Below are positions 24,566 to 35,606 of a stretch of 64,000 bases of DNA, piece by piece. Origin of the DNA: Climacium dendroides (lineage: Eukaryota; Streptophyta; Bryopsida; Hypnales; Climaciaceae). Every line of letters starts with the position of its first letter. Within the stretch, counting starts at the first letter, position 1. The DNA lies in contig OX467088.1 of the NCBI GenBank assembly GCA_950106755.1, positions 4,200,001 to 4,264,000 on the forward strand, read 5' to 3'. The notes below the pieces were generated by a model, which was given only the letters and a program-made list of their open reading frames with translations, made no database searches and was not told the DNA's origin. The position numbers were made by a program, and so were the translations under genes.

Positions 24566-25593
24566 CAGTCTCTGAGCTGGAGACGAAGAGGAGTTCTTTT
24601 GGCATTTCCTTGTGTACTTTCCTTTAAACTAACTTTTGTGTAATTTTCCCGAGTGTTGGCAAGAGTGCACGGAGTCAGAGTAGAAAGGTGAGTACGGAGG
24701 TGTTGGTAGAGTTTCTCCCCTTGATGTATGTTTCCGGTTCTAGGTACATGCGAGTAGGTTACGAAGAGTTAGGAGTGGATTCCAGTACCTCAGCAGCTAC
24801 AGAAGTTTAGCATTCCGGGTAAGAGATCCGTTGATCAGACTAGGCGAATAAGGAGGGATTCCTTAGCTGCGCTAGAACTCCTGGGTGGGAAATCCAGTCG
24901 AGTATCCTGACTCCTGTGAGGTCTTGCTACCGTTGTGGGTGAACGGAAGAACTTTTGTAGGTGTTGGAACGGACGGATGCACTTGTAGCCACCTAACTTA
25001 GTACGGAACGGATCAGCGTCAAGGTCGTTGTAGTATGAGAGGATCGTACGGGGGGTCTTTGTGTGACCTGTGATTTGGGTTGCTATCCGGATTACTGTGA
25101 AGGACCAAACCGGATCCGTGTTAGTTAGGGGATCAATGGATAGGAAAGTGGGTCTTCAGCCACTATAAGTCACGGAAGGAGTGGTGGGTCTACCACTTTC
25201 AAAAGCAAGCGGCGAACCCTCTGATGGTAAAACAGAGGTAAAACTAAACCGGGTACGGAAGGGTGGACCGAATCGGATCCGCCCAGGAGGGTACGTAGGA
25301 TCGGAAGTTGCAGGGTCTAGAATTGAAAAGTCAGTCCAGAAACCGGGGAACTAGTAAAACCGAAAGTAGGATACAGTCCGGTCGAAGTTTTCCGGTTGGT
25401 TTTGGATGTTCCGGTCGTTAGAGGTAGAACCGGAAAAGTAGAATTAAGAGGTTTAATTGGGTTTATCTCCTTGTTAGAGTTAGCTACTTCACAGGATCTC
25501 GTGGGTTCAATCTTTAGGGTCATTTTGTTATGCTCTAGGGTGATTTTTGTGAGTATAATAGGGAAATTGCTTACTCTGTGCTGCGACAGATAT

Positions 25594-28500
25594 CACTTGT
25601 CAGAACAAGCTAAGTGGAATTGGGGAGCAATTCGGTGAGGTGGAGAAAGTATATGTGGAAGGCCTAAAGGTTAGGAATTGAATTCGATGGAAGAGAGTGG
25701 GTGATGCGTGCTTAAAAGAATTCTTTCAAGCACATAAAGATAGAGGAAATGGAGCGAAGATTACAACACTAGAAGATGAACTAGGGGTGCCACATTCTAG
25801 TCAAGCTGACATGGAAAAGATTTGTGTAGACTATTATACCAAGTTGTATATGGCCACACCATCCACATCAACTGAGGAGGTAGCCATAGGCTTATGCCTT
25901 GAAGGAATTTCCAATAGACTCACTGATTCAATGGTCCACTCTCTCAGCTCGCCTATCACGCTAGTAGAGCTAGAAGAAGCTCTTAAAGAGATGGACCCTG
26001 GGAAGGCACCAGTACCAGATGGGATCATTACCGGTTTTTTCAAGAGTTATTGGGACGTCATTAAGGTTGATTATCTCAAAATGATCACAAAAGCAGTGGC
26101 GGATGACATCATGCCACATGGTGTAACACGGGGAATTATATCCCTTTTGCCCAAGGGTGGAAAAAGGAGCAATCACTAATTGGCATCCCATCACTCTGCT
26201 TAATGTTTCGTATAAATTGTACGCTAAGGTTCTTCAACGTCGGTTGCAACCTGTATTAATGGAAGTCATTTCCCCAGACCAACTGCCTTCTTGCCATTAA
26301 GATTCATTTTGGACAACATTCTACTCACTCATGAAACCCTTGATTGGGCGGAGCACTCAGGTCAACCATTGTTATTCATGAAGCTTGACTTCAGTAAAGC
26401 CTATAACATGGTGGACCTTACATTTCTGACCAAAGCCATGCTAGCCTTTGGCCTTCCCGCAAAGTTTGTTTTTATGACAAAGCTCCTATTTCAAGGGGCG
26501 TGCGCCTCAGTCAAGGTTAATGGGATTCAATCTTTGACATTCCCTTTGCGAAGGGGGGTGCATCAGGGATGTCCATTGGCGCCATACCTTTTTCTTTTAG
26601 TTACAAAGGTCTTGAACTCAATGGTCAAAATTGAGATGGCCAAGGGTGTGATCAAAGGTATCCAACTTCCTATGGAAGATCGCCAACAAGTCACGACTCA
26701 ATATGCGGACGACATATCATTGACCCTATTAGGTGAAGAAGATTCAGTGTTGGCAGTAGTTAAGACGTTAGAGACATTTTGTACAGACTCTGGCCTAGTC
26801 CTAAACTAGGACAAATCTTGTGGCTATTGGCGAGTAGATGGCAGTAGAGAGCGCCCTCTATGGACATCTCAATTGCATATTCGGTGGGCCAATGACAGGG
26901 ATGCTTGTAAGCTATTGGGGTCTCTATTTGGTTTATCGCTAAACTCAGGGGAAGTGGATGCGTTTCTACTTGAGAGAGTCAACAAACAGTTGAGCTTTAG
27001 GTGCACAACTAAGGTCAACACCATGGGGAGAGTAGTGGTAGTCAATCATGTGCTATTGTCATCTCTTTATTTCTTTATTGCGATCTAGGTAGGCTCTCAA
27101 GCAGGGGTTGCCAAGTGTAAAAGTGCGGTGATGCACTTTATGTGGTCTGGTTCGCTTCACTGTTCGCGTGCAAAAGTTGCTTGGATGCAATGCTGCCAAA
27201 GTAAGGACAAAGGAGGCTTGGACTCATTAATCCAACAGATGCTTTGACTGCACTTATGGCCAAGTGGATAGTTAAAGCGTGTGAATCTAACCAATCCAAC
27301 CTTCACATCTTCCTCTGCTATAGGATCTCATGTTTTCAACCTTACAGCGGTGGTAGATGGGCATGAAGTATGGAATTCTTTACTATCCAAAGATTTCATG
27401 CCAAACACGAATCAAAAACTTGGAACCGTGCTTGTGCAGCATGGAGGAAGCTTGTTGGGGATGTGGTAGTTGGTCCTCCGAGTATCCCAGAGGAACTTCA
27501 GAATGAGTCTTTGTGGTGGTTAGCACTCTCAGGACAGATTGGGCCAGGATTCTCGAGGAATAGAGCAGCAAAACTTCATCAAGCCGGCATGTGTAGGATC
27601 CGGGATATCCGTGTTGGGGAAAGGTTTCTAACCGGTGTTGAAGCAGCTACGAAGTTTGGACTACTAGTCGATGAGTTCGAGGCCTGGGCAACCATGATTA
27701 GAGCTCTACATCGCATATGGGGTACCCTCCTCGGGAATTGTTCCTCCTTACTAATTGCAGGGGAATGGTTAGGCTGCTTTACGACAGACGAAGACCTCAT
27801 TCCAAATTGTGTGATTCAAGTATGGTGCGGATTTAAGCTAGAGGTGGGTGGTCCAACCCGGGATTGGTCCCTACATGGTATTGAGCAAGTATGGGAAGTG
27901 AGAACTTCTTCTGGAACTCTAACTAAACATTACTCAAGCACTCATGGGGAGGTCGAAGCTGGTCGCCACATGCTTGTTTTTGAAGCTTTCCAAAGGGTAC
28001 GAGTTATTATAGTACGGAGGGGGTCCAGGAAGGGTGAGATCTTATTCTTCTTTGGGCGTACTGAGCGTCTTGATTGGGATCTACAGAGGTTTGCGTGGGC
28101 GGGGAGCAAGGGCCCAGTTCCCTTCTTTGGCTTCATGGCTAATTAGGCCGTGAGTTGTTAGGTAAGAGGCAAGTGGTCCCTTGTGTTATTGAAAGGAAGT
28201 GGCAAGGGATCTTACCCCTCTCTTATCGTCTAAGGTGGAATACAATTTGGGTGAAGACCCGTATCTCCAAAGAAGTAGGGCTACTTTGGCTTGTTTGGCA
28301 TCGAGCGGTTGTAGTTAACGCATGGCGGGGACAGATCCATCATGCTTTGGACACCAGTTGCCCACTATGCCCCGCTAGATCTCATGAATCAATCTTACAC
28401 AGGTTTTGGGAGTGCTGCTCCGCCCAAAGAGGTTGGCAATGGGGGATTCATAGTATGAATATGCTTATTACCAATAAGGAGGCTTCGGGACCATGGCGAC

Positions 28501-28876
28501 CACTTACATGGAAACAAAGAATTTTTTTTATCGCATTCTCCGTAAATTCCCCCCCGTGAGTAGCATCTGGATGGCACTTTGCACAGTGATCCTTTGGACT
28601 CTGTGGATCGAACAAAATAATGCGGCTTTCAACGACATCAAGTGGCATCCAATTAAGCTTCTACAGCGGATCTGGCTTGGGATTATTGACTATGGGCGGA
28701 TGGAGTGGGATGTAGTTCATCGTCTTCAAAGTAGAGGTGCTTCAAATGGTGAGGAGGCTAGAGAGAGGTTTGTTAGGAAATGGCTCCGTAAAGAGTTATT
28801 TGCAGTTATGGTTAGTAACACTCCTCGGTGGGTCTTAGCGGGTCCGCGTGCCGGGTTTGTCTTCCAACCGCCATAG
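25594..28876 (+). pseudogene. LINE ORF2, reverse transcriptase and C-terminal part, broken
   Basis: Continuation of ORF2 after the 3.44 kb insertion. The linker runs to about 25690 with one TGA (W to stop). The reverse transcriptase spans about 25900-26810. Its landmarks are ALKEMDPGKAP, LLPKGG, then NWHPITLLN in a shifted frame (26160-26285), KLDFSKAYN, RRGVHQGCPLAPYLF and the catalytic QYADD at about 26700. Two compensating frameshifts lie near 26157 and 26280, followed by stops near 26808 and 27086. The connection domain continues to about 28140. A zf-RVT-like segment (CPLC...H...WECC, about 28360-28420) and a tail with WTLWIEQNNAAF close the protein at the TAG at 28874. No RNase H domain was recognised. 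It is inactive. Confidence 0.88.
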
Positions 28877-29041
28877 AGTGGGTTTCTCCTATTGGGGTTC
28901 TCTGTCTGACACCTTACTTGTACTTTTATTTTCTTTTGGTTCTTCTCTGGCTACTTGCAACTCCCAGGCCGCTTGTGGCTGGGCTCTGCTTTCATTTCTT
29001 CTTGCAGTAAAGGTATCCCTTTATTTGTGTCAAAAAAGAAA

Positions 29042-29056
29042 AAATGGAAGGATGTT
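29042..29056. repeat. LINE target-site duplication, right copy
   Basis: Exact match to 18090-18104, directly following the A-rich tail. Confidence 0.9.
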
Positions 29057-29061
29057 TTTTC

Positions 29062-29430
29062 AGAGTCAGTCAGTCAGTCCCAGCAGCAATAACAACATTA
29101 CTACCTACATGATGTTGGAACAACTTTATGTGTTCCCTGCATGGGCACAACGTCTCTTTGGGTGAGGACCATGATAAGTTATGTGTACAGTACCACTTAA
29201 AAAGCAGTTTTTTTGTTTTTGTTTTTGTTTTTGTTTGCCTCACAACCTCTCTCTGTCTGTGTGCTGCCTTGCTGTTCCTTTGCTGGGGTCTGTTTTTTTT
29301 GTGTGTTTTTTTGTGTGTCAGTGGTCTGGTTGTTCCCAGCAGGTCAGTCTGGCCACCTGTGGCTGTTGGTTTTGTACTTTGCTCCTTGCAGTGACATTCA
29401 GTTTCATTTGTTTCCATAAAAACAAAAACA
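29062..29430 (+). mobile_element. 5'-truncated LINE 3' fragment
   Basis: The 3' part (ttcccagcaggtc ... ccttgcagtgacattc ... catttgtttccataaaaac) resembles the 3' untranslated region and tail of the large LINE at 28950-29041. It ends in an A-rich tail and is flanked by GTTTTTTC on both sides (29054-29061 and 29431-29438), a possible 8 bp duplication. It is strongly T/GT-rich inside. The open frames on both strands are not genes. Confidence 0.6.
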
Positions 29431-29438
29431 GTTTTTTC

Positions 29439-31019
29439 TTGGTGATACAAAGCTATTCATGTGACCAAACGTCCAATATCTGATGCACAATGCCATACTT
29501 TGGGAGGGGAGGGACAATTTAGACTATGGCCACCACAACCCATATTCGACCAGTTAAGGTATTGCAGACATGATCTGGAGTGCTGTGAGGCAAGAAGAAA
29601 ATGTTCATAATTGCAGACATAAGAAATGAGGAAGATAATTGCCAAAATTTTGATCATTTTTCACTTTGATATGAAATTACTAGGAATTATAGAAGGTGCC
29701 AGAGGGCCTGGACCCATGTTCAAACTACAGAGCCACACAAAATCACTCAATCAGAGAGACTTTTTCATGTTAACATAGGCACCAAAACGAGATACATGAC
29801 TGTGTCATATAATTTGGTAATGAGAATGCCATGTGTCATGTCATCCAACTGAGAAGCTTTATTAAACCATTGTCCCCCCCAAAAAAATTTGAAATGAGTG
29901 TCAACCTCTGCCACATTTCTCCCACTCTACTTGTTGGTAATGAAGTACTGGTTAGTAATGGGTGGTTCTACCTTATCTTTTATCACAAAAGAAGAAGAAA
30001 AAATGTTGGTGTAAAATAACTTAAAGATGATGATCAATGACATACCAAACAATAAGCTTAACTTCACCCTTTAACCCCTAAACAAGTCTAAAATGGCCTA
30101 CGTTTTTTTTTTATATAACACAATATACATGGATTTTAATGACATTCATTGTTCAACCTTGTTGTTGACAATGATTGAATGGTAAGTGTATTGTTGTTTT
30201 TGTAGAATGACTACACACTTCACACTGTGACCAAAGATTGAGAGGTCACGAGTTTCCACTAATCAAATTTCAAAAAACCAAGAGTTCAACCTCTCAACTC
30301 TTCGCGCTAAAAGGTATAATTTCAAAGGCCAATACCCCAAACTACCTACATGGCAAAAAATTGCCTACATGAGGACAGACTCTCAAAGGAAGTTTAATTT
30401 GATGTTTTATTGTCCAATGTATCCTATTGTATTAGAAAGCGTAGGCCAATTCTCGGGTATGAGAGGGTTAAGTACACAAGTGCATAACATATGAAGTTGA
30501 AATTGTCTGAGTGGCTGGTGGAAAGGAAAAGCACATTATTTTCTAGGTGTTGGTTGCTATGGCTGAGGAACCAAGAAGGACGAAGTTCAATAGTACATAA
30601 CCGATAAGCAGCGCTAGCAACTCATCCGTTATCGTACATAACCAGTTGTACATTTTTCAATCATAACCTTTGATCTTCATGAACCAAGGATGTAGGAAGC
30701 AAGTTGAAAGGAAAGAGGGTTACGAATTGCAACTTGGAATGGCAATGGTGATGGGTTGCCAATGGAACGGTGCCACATTAGCGTTGAAAAGTCAACAAGC
30801 AGTTGTGTTTAACGTATCATAGTATAACTGAGTTGCATGCCAGACAACAACTGAAGACAACTGACCATAAGCTCGTGCTGACAGAAGTCCATTCATTAAC
30901 TTACCTTACATTGGAAACTTCAGCGTAGTACTGTAAGGACTTGATTTGTGTACGTTATGACAACTGAAGTCCACTCATAAAACCTGAACATCTCTCTCAT
31001 TTTCTGTCTATTTTCTATT
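29439..31019. other. Gene-free stretch
   Basis: No protein or RNA gene was recognised. Composition is mixed and frames are short. Confidence 0.5.
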
Positions 31020-31190
31020 ATTAGACTGGTCAATTGTTTCATATGTTCTTGTTGGCAAGTGGAAGGAGGTTCCAACGCACCAGAGAACGTGGCATTTGGA
31101 TATTGTATGCAAAAGTTATGAAGGAACAAAGTTTGGTTCTAAAAATGTTTTTTCCACATAGGTACAGAACTGATTTTGGAGATGTACATA
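31020..31190 (+). repeat. Dispersed repeat family F, copy 2
   Basis: Matches 7310-7500 (cttgttggcaagtgg, aggaggttccaac, gcatttggatat, ttttggagatgt). Confidence 0.55.
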
Positions 31191-32139
31191 TAGTATAGAG
31201 GGCGGTTGAAGGTCAGTGGCATTTACATTTGGGTGTACCTACCTTACATGCCATGCATGATAAAATTTGCAAATTTTGAATTTATATTTGCATTCACATG
31301 TCCCAAAAATGGTGAGCAGGGTGTAGTAGGAAAATTAATCAAGCACAAAATAGGAATCTTTTTTTACATGCATCCCTAGAATGACTTTGTGGAGATGAGC
31401 GAGGAGGTCAATTTACCCCGACTATCCTAGTATCATGAGAAAGTTGCAGACTAAGGTACATATGCAAAAAGAGAGTGCAGTCCATATTTACTAACCAAGG
31501 ATCCCAAAATTAGTCTATGGAATTTAGTGCAGTATGCTAACTACTATTGTTTATGGAATTTATTGCAATATGATAAGACAGACGTACCTATTTGTGATAA
31601 TATAAGCATTTCAGCTTATAAGATGTGACACAGTCATGGAGAAATTGAGTTCCATGTGTGCAAACATAAGGGTGAGGAAGAACGTACCCCAAAAAATAAT
31701 TTTTTCCAATAATGAATATTTTATTCAGTATTAATGAATTTTATCCAAAAAAAACTTCGTAAGGAAACTATCCGAAATAGGCACTTCTACCTTACCTTCA
31801 AGACAAACAAGCATCAACTTTTTCTACCTTAAGAGTGAATAGTATTAAAAAAAATAGAAAAAAAAAATTTTACAAGTTGTAAAGGATTGTCCTTGAGACT
31901 ATCCCTTGGCCCATATTGATACAAGTTGGGAATACTATAACACAAATTTGTCTAAATAAATGCTAATTCCAATCTAGAGGAAGTTGCAAATTAACTATCA
32001 AATACTATTGTTTTTCATAGTTTTGGCTAAAATATCTCTATTAAAGGTTCTTTTTTACGGTGTACTAGTAGTATAAGGATTTTTGGGGTAGGAACTCAGT
32101 TAATTCCAGCCACTTTAGGAATCCGTGTTGCTTATTACT
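31191..32139. other. AT-rich gene-free stretch
   Basis: Nothing recognisable was seen. Confidence 0.5.
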
Positions 32140-32262
32140 TGGATTTTTATTTATTTTTAAACAAATGACATGGAATTCCACTGCAAAACAATGAAAATAC
32201 AAGACCTGCTGGCCACAGGTAGCCTGGTAGGAAACAAGGAAAAGACAGAGCTCTAGTTTCAT
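32140..32262 (-). mobile_element. 5'-truncated LINE 3' fragment, minus strand
   Basis: The reverse complement reads accaggctacctgtggcc ... ttttgcagtggaattcc ... catttgttt followed by A-rich sequence. This parallels the 3' ends at 29340-29430 and 28950-29041. No duplication was found. Confidence 0.5.
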
Positions 32263-32334
32263 TCTAATAATTTATGTACGTTTGTGAAAAAATACTCAAT
32301 TTTTCACTTTTCCGCTGTTGGTGTGCTTGTCATA

Positions 32335-32780
32335 TAAGGTAAAGCAGCCCATTGTGGTTAGAATTTGGAGTCTGCCCTCATGCCACTGCTGAAATTTTTC
32401 AAAAACATTTCCATGTAAAGACAAGTGTGAGAAATAGTGAGAGCAATTGAAATTCTATTTTTCAGACAAAGTATGAATTTGTTATGAATTTTTGAATTGA
32501 TCTATCCAAACTAGTCAGTAGGCTACCTGATAACCAACAAAAACTACATCTAATATGTTCATCTTAATCACCTAAAGCAGTCACAATAATTTCTAATGTG
32601 GAAGGCCCTGAAAAAGTCACATTCTACCATGATTTACACTAAAAAGTTGAGTGCTCCTAATGAGGTCACTAATCACTCCATGGGTGTCAGGTTAGGCATT
32701 GATTATGGCTTGAAAAACTGTCATGGGGTTGTTAGGTGTCCGCTATGGGTTATCTGACCGCAATGGGATGTTTTACCTTA
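32335..32780 (+). mobile_element. TAAGGTAAA TIR element, copy 1 (446 bp)
   Basis: It begins TAAGGTAAAGCAGCCCATTG and ends in the inverted form (caatgggatgttttacctta). The interior is non-coding. Its left half matches the complement of the right half of 32969-33432, so the two neighbours are inverted copies of one family. No convincing target duplication was found. Confidence 0.6.
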
Positions 32781-32968
32781 AATTGAGGTCATCCAAAATA
32801 CTCTATTTTCAGGACACTTGGTGCAAAGGCAGAGTCTTCTGTTCAGGTAATTTCCACAGGCCCTAAGTTACTGGCACAAATCTCTCAACCTCCCTTATTT
32901 CCAACCTCCCCCTATTTTGATGCAATGGTCATTGTATCTTTGGGAGGAAAAAATTCCCTATTTTGGTA

Positions 32969-33432
32969 TAAGGTAAAACAGTCCATTGCGGTCAAATGAC
33001 CCATTGCAGTCACCTAGGAAATGACCCATTGTGGTGTTTTTTGGAGTATGTGAGATGTGGGCCACAATGCATGTCTTACATGACAACAATGGAGTGACAC
33101 ACTGACTTCATTAGGAACTTCTGATTTTTCAGTGTGAAGTTCATTGTAAAAACTGACTTTGGGGGCCTTCCATAATAGAAAATATTTTGACTGCATTAGG
33201 TAATGAGATGAGCATTATAGATTTCGATTTTGTTGGTTTTAAGGTAGTCTACAGACTCTTTTGGGCTGAACACTTCAGAAATTCCTAGCAAATTTATATT
33301 TTGTCAAAAAAATTTAATTTTAATTGCACTTGTTGTTTCTCACATTTGTACTATTGTGGGAAAAAAATTGAAAAATTTCAACAAGATGATGTCAAACTAC
33401 TCATTCTGACCACAATAGGTTGTTTTACCTTA
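32969..33432 (-). mobile_element. TAAGGTAAA TIR element, copy 2 (464 bp), inverted
   Basis: It begins TAAGGTAAAACAGTCCATTG and ends caataggttgttttacctta. It is the reverse-complement relative of 32335-32780; both contain tgtgagaaa and ttttcaa..ttt phrases in mirrored order. It is non-coding. Confidence 0.6.
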
Positions 33433-33975
33433 AGTTGGAAACACCCAATACCACCATTTACCCAATTTTGCCACTTAGAGGTTCCTCCCATTTCCGTCAC
33501 TGGCTCATGTATTACCACAATCTTACTAATCCTTCATCATGATGGCAATGCACTTGGGGAGCAGACACATCAGCGCACGTTTCAACAATGGTCCAAGGGT
33601 CTGGTCATGCTTCAACAAGGGTCTAAAGGAGGCAACCCATTCCCAACTAGGGACCCATTCCTGTTATATAGACTACAGTCTTTCCAATCAACAGGAGAAA
33701 ACAGAAGATTAATTATGGCACAATCTCCAATGCAGTTGTAGCACATTACAATTGGCTGCAGTCTTGGTTGATTTTGCATGGTTGGAAATAAGAGGACCTA
33801 TATGACAAGAATACGTCGAACAAAATCTTCAACTAAAAAATTTGTAGTAATTATGTTTTGAGAAATAAAATTCTGAAAATATGAAATCCTTCTCAACTCT
33901 ATTTCTGTACATGGAAAAATTTCTCCACTCAAGAAACAACACTCCAAATATGCGAAATTGCTTAAATGGCTGGAA
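33433..33975 (+). repeat. Dispersed repeat family C, copy 2
   Basis: It follows a TAAGGTAAA-family right end exactly as at 16289, so the two form one larger repeated block. Shared phrases are ggaggcaacccattcc, acattacaattggctgcag, ttggttgatttt, aacaacactccaaatatgcg. Open frames here (33301-33741) are crossed by the repeat boundary and carry no known domain. Confidence 0.5.
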
Positions 33976-34174
33976 ATGGGTCGACCCCCTTACTCACAAT
34001 TTTACATTTCAGCTTTGGAAAATCACCAAAAAAAAAATTTCAATTCTTGTCCGAATGTCTTCATTCTTTTTGCAATGGACTTCTCTCCAATAATTCAATC
34101 TCTCTGAAAAAGATGAGAGTTGGAAAACAGCTTCTCCAGAGTACCTAGACAGCAAATTTGTGTGGTAATGGGTA

Positions 34175-34636
34175 CACTAAATAGTGAAATTAGGTTGCCT
34201 TACTCAGGAAAGTTACCTCATGACTCACCACTTCTCCTGATGGAGGCACAACAATTCTTTAAATCCAAGCCATGAACCAGGGCACCAACCCATGCAACAC
34301 ACATGGCTCCTACATTAGTGCATCCTTCTACATAACATTATTAACCTTCCCTGGGGGGGACCCTTTTGCTCCCCAAAAATCAGGAGCCCTCAACAGTAGC
34401 CTTGCCAATGACATACCAAGCTCTGACAACTTGGTGCTACATCACCTCTGTCCAGCCAATGACTTGTGCAACATTATAACTAAACTCTCCCCCGGTATAA
34501 AGGAGGGAATTATACCTCCACTTTGGGAGAACGAAACCAAGCTGGTTAGCAATGTTATGTACATAAATTGTACATATTTATATACTGTAGAATGTCGAGA
34601 AATTAGTGTGGGGCAACCTAATTTCACTATTTAGTG
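34175..34636. mobile_element. TIR element with 25 bp perfect ends and TA flanks (462 bp)
   Basis: The first 25 bases, starting CACTAAATAGTGAAATTAGG, recur exactly inverted at the right end. The element is flanked by TA on both sides (34173-34174 and 34637-34638). TA flanks suggest a mariner/Stowaway-type MITE. The CACTA start is suggestive of En/Spm, but no 3 bp duplication fits. It is non-coding; the open frame 34272-34634 lies inside it and shows no known domain. Confidence 0.65.
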
Positions 34637-34650
34637 TAGTTCTGTACCTT

Positions 34651-34688
34651 ACAACCTCCAATTCAGAGGTACAACCTCCAATTCAGAG
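34651..34688. repeat. 20 bp tandem duplication
   Basis: acaacctccaattcagag occurs twice, 20 bp apart. Confidence 0.85.
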
Positions 34689-34871
34689 GAGGTTGTCATA
34701 GGTACCTCATAGACTGAGAGTCTGAGACTCTGATGTGCACAACTCACTCACTGTTTCATCAGCTGTTTCCCTTCCCAGATTTGAAGTTAAGATTTGGGTG
34801 CAGGAGGGGCCTGCAAAACCATACTGTATGGGGGCACTTCAGTTCTGATAGGATTCTGATTTGACACGTCC

Positions 34872-34905
34872 TGAAAGAAAAAAGAAAAAAGAAAAAAGAA
34901 AAAAG
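34872..34905. repeat. (GAAAAAA)n microsatellite
   Basis: About five 7 bp units of gaaaaaa. Confidence 0.9.
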
Positions 34906-35606
34906 CACCTTCTGAAACATCTCTTTACTAAAAGAGCATCGATCTGCATATATCTTATCAACTGCATTGCTAGTTCTTAACTAATTTTTTCAAACTAATT
35001 CACTGCACCTCACCTAAAATTTCATCATAGCTAGTTCTCTCTCAATAGTACATATAAGCATAACCATTTGTTGGTCTTGATAAAACATTATCAACAAAGC
35101 ATGACAAAATTAGATGCTAATAATAGCAATGAATAACAATTTTTCATGACCCACACCTTCAAGTGCTATTAGAGACCATTACAACATTGTTGATGTAGTG
35201 TAGAGCCCAAGACATCCATAAATAATTTTACATTGAAACTATTCTCACCATACATGCTCTTTTTTTCTAAAGTAGGATACTAAGGAGTTTAGGAAAAAGA
35301 TCCTATTTTGCTCGTTCCAAGTGATTTTAAGAGGACCAAGGCCTCACCTGCACCCATACACAAAAATCAACAATTAGTATGTTTTCATGCGCATGCGAGG
35401 TGTCTTAAGCCCAAGGTCACTTGTTATCGTTTTCACCTAAAATAACTCAAACGAAAACAAAGTATAAAATCCTTAGTACAATCCATATTCTATACCACAT
35501 GAAATAGAATCCAAATAAAATACCTGACTATTTGATGTTGATTGTGTAGAAGCCATTGTTTGCCAAGTTTTTCTGTTCACAGTTGCACAAGAGGCACACG
35601 AGTAGA
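34906..35606. other. Gene-free stretch
   Basis: Nothing recognisable was seen. Confidence 0.5.

Larger units (their letters stand above)
22148..25588 (+). mobile_element. TG...CA element with 5 bp duplication, LTR-type (possible solo long LTR)
   Basis: This insertion of 3,441 bp starts TGTGACAACTCA, ends GCTGCGACA and is flanked by GATAT (22143-22147 and 25589-25593). Removing it with one GATAT copy joins the LINE frame exactly (GAT ATC ACT). The TG...CA ends and 5 bp duplication are the signature of LTR retrotransposons. I cannot find any long direct repeat within it, so it is not a standard two-LTR element. It may be a solo LTR of unusual length or a derivative that has lost its LTRs. It holds a gag-like frame (22766-24440), two TATA-like boxes and about 1.1 kb of non-coding sequence after the second box. 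It is GC-rich compared with the flanks and very dense in CCGG. Confidence 0.75.
18105..29041 (+). mobile_element. L1-type LINE with two nested insertions
   Basis: This is a non-LTR retrotransposon bounded by a 13-15 bp target-site duplication and ending in an A-rich tail (tcaaaaaagaaaaaa). The order is: 5' untranslated region, ORF1 (18371-21126; DUF4283-like region plus zinc knuckle), ORF2 (21123-28876; APE-type endonuclease, reverse transcriptase, zf-RVT-like C-terminus), 3' untranslated region and A tail. A 215 bp CACTA MITE and a 3,441 bp LTR-like element are inserted in it. Without these and their duplications the LINE is about 7.3 kb, a normal size for full-length plant L1 elements. Several point stops and at least two frameshifts make it inactive. 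The intact 5' end and exact duplication indicate a full-length insertion that has since decayed. Confidence 0.92.

Noticed and set aside
29128..29483. Cys/Phe-rich open frames resembling membrane segments
   Set aside because: They come from T/GT-rich sequence of a LINE 3' fragment.
33301..33741. 146-codon open frame on the plus strand
   Set aside because: It crosses from a TIR element into family C repeat, so it is not a gene unit. No known domain.
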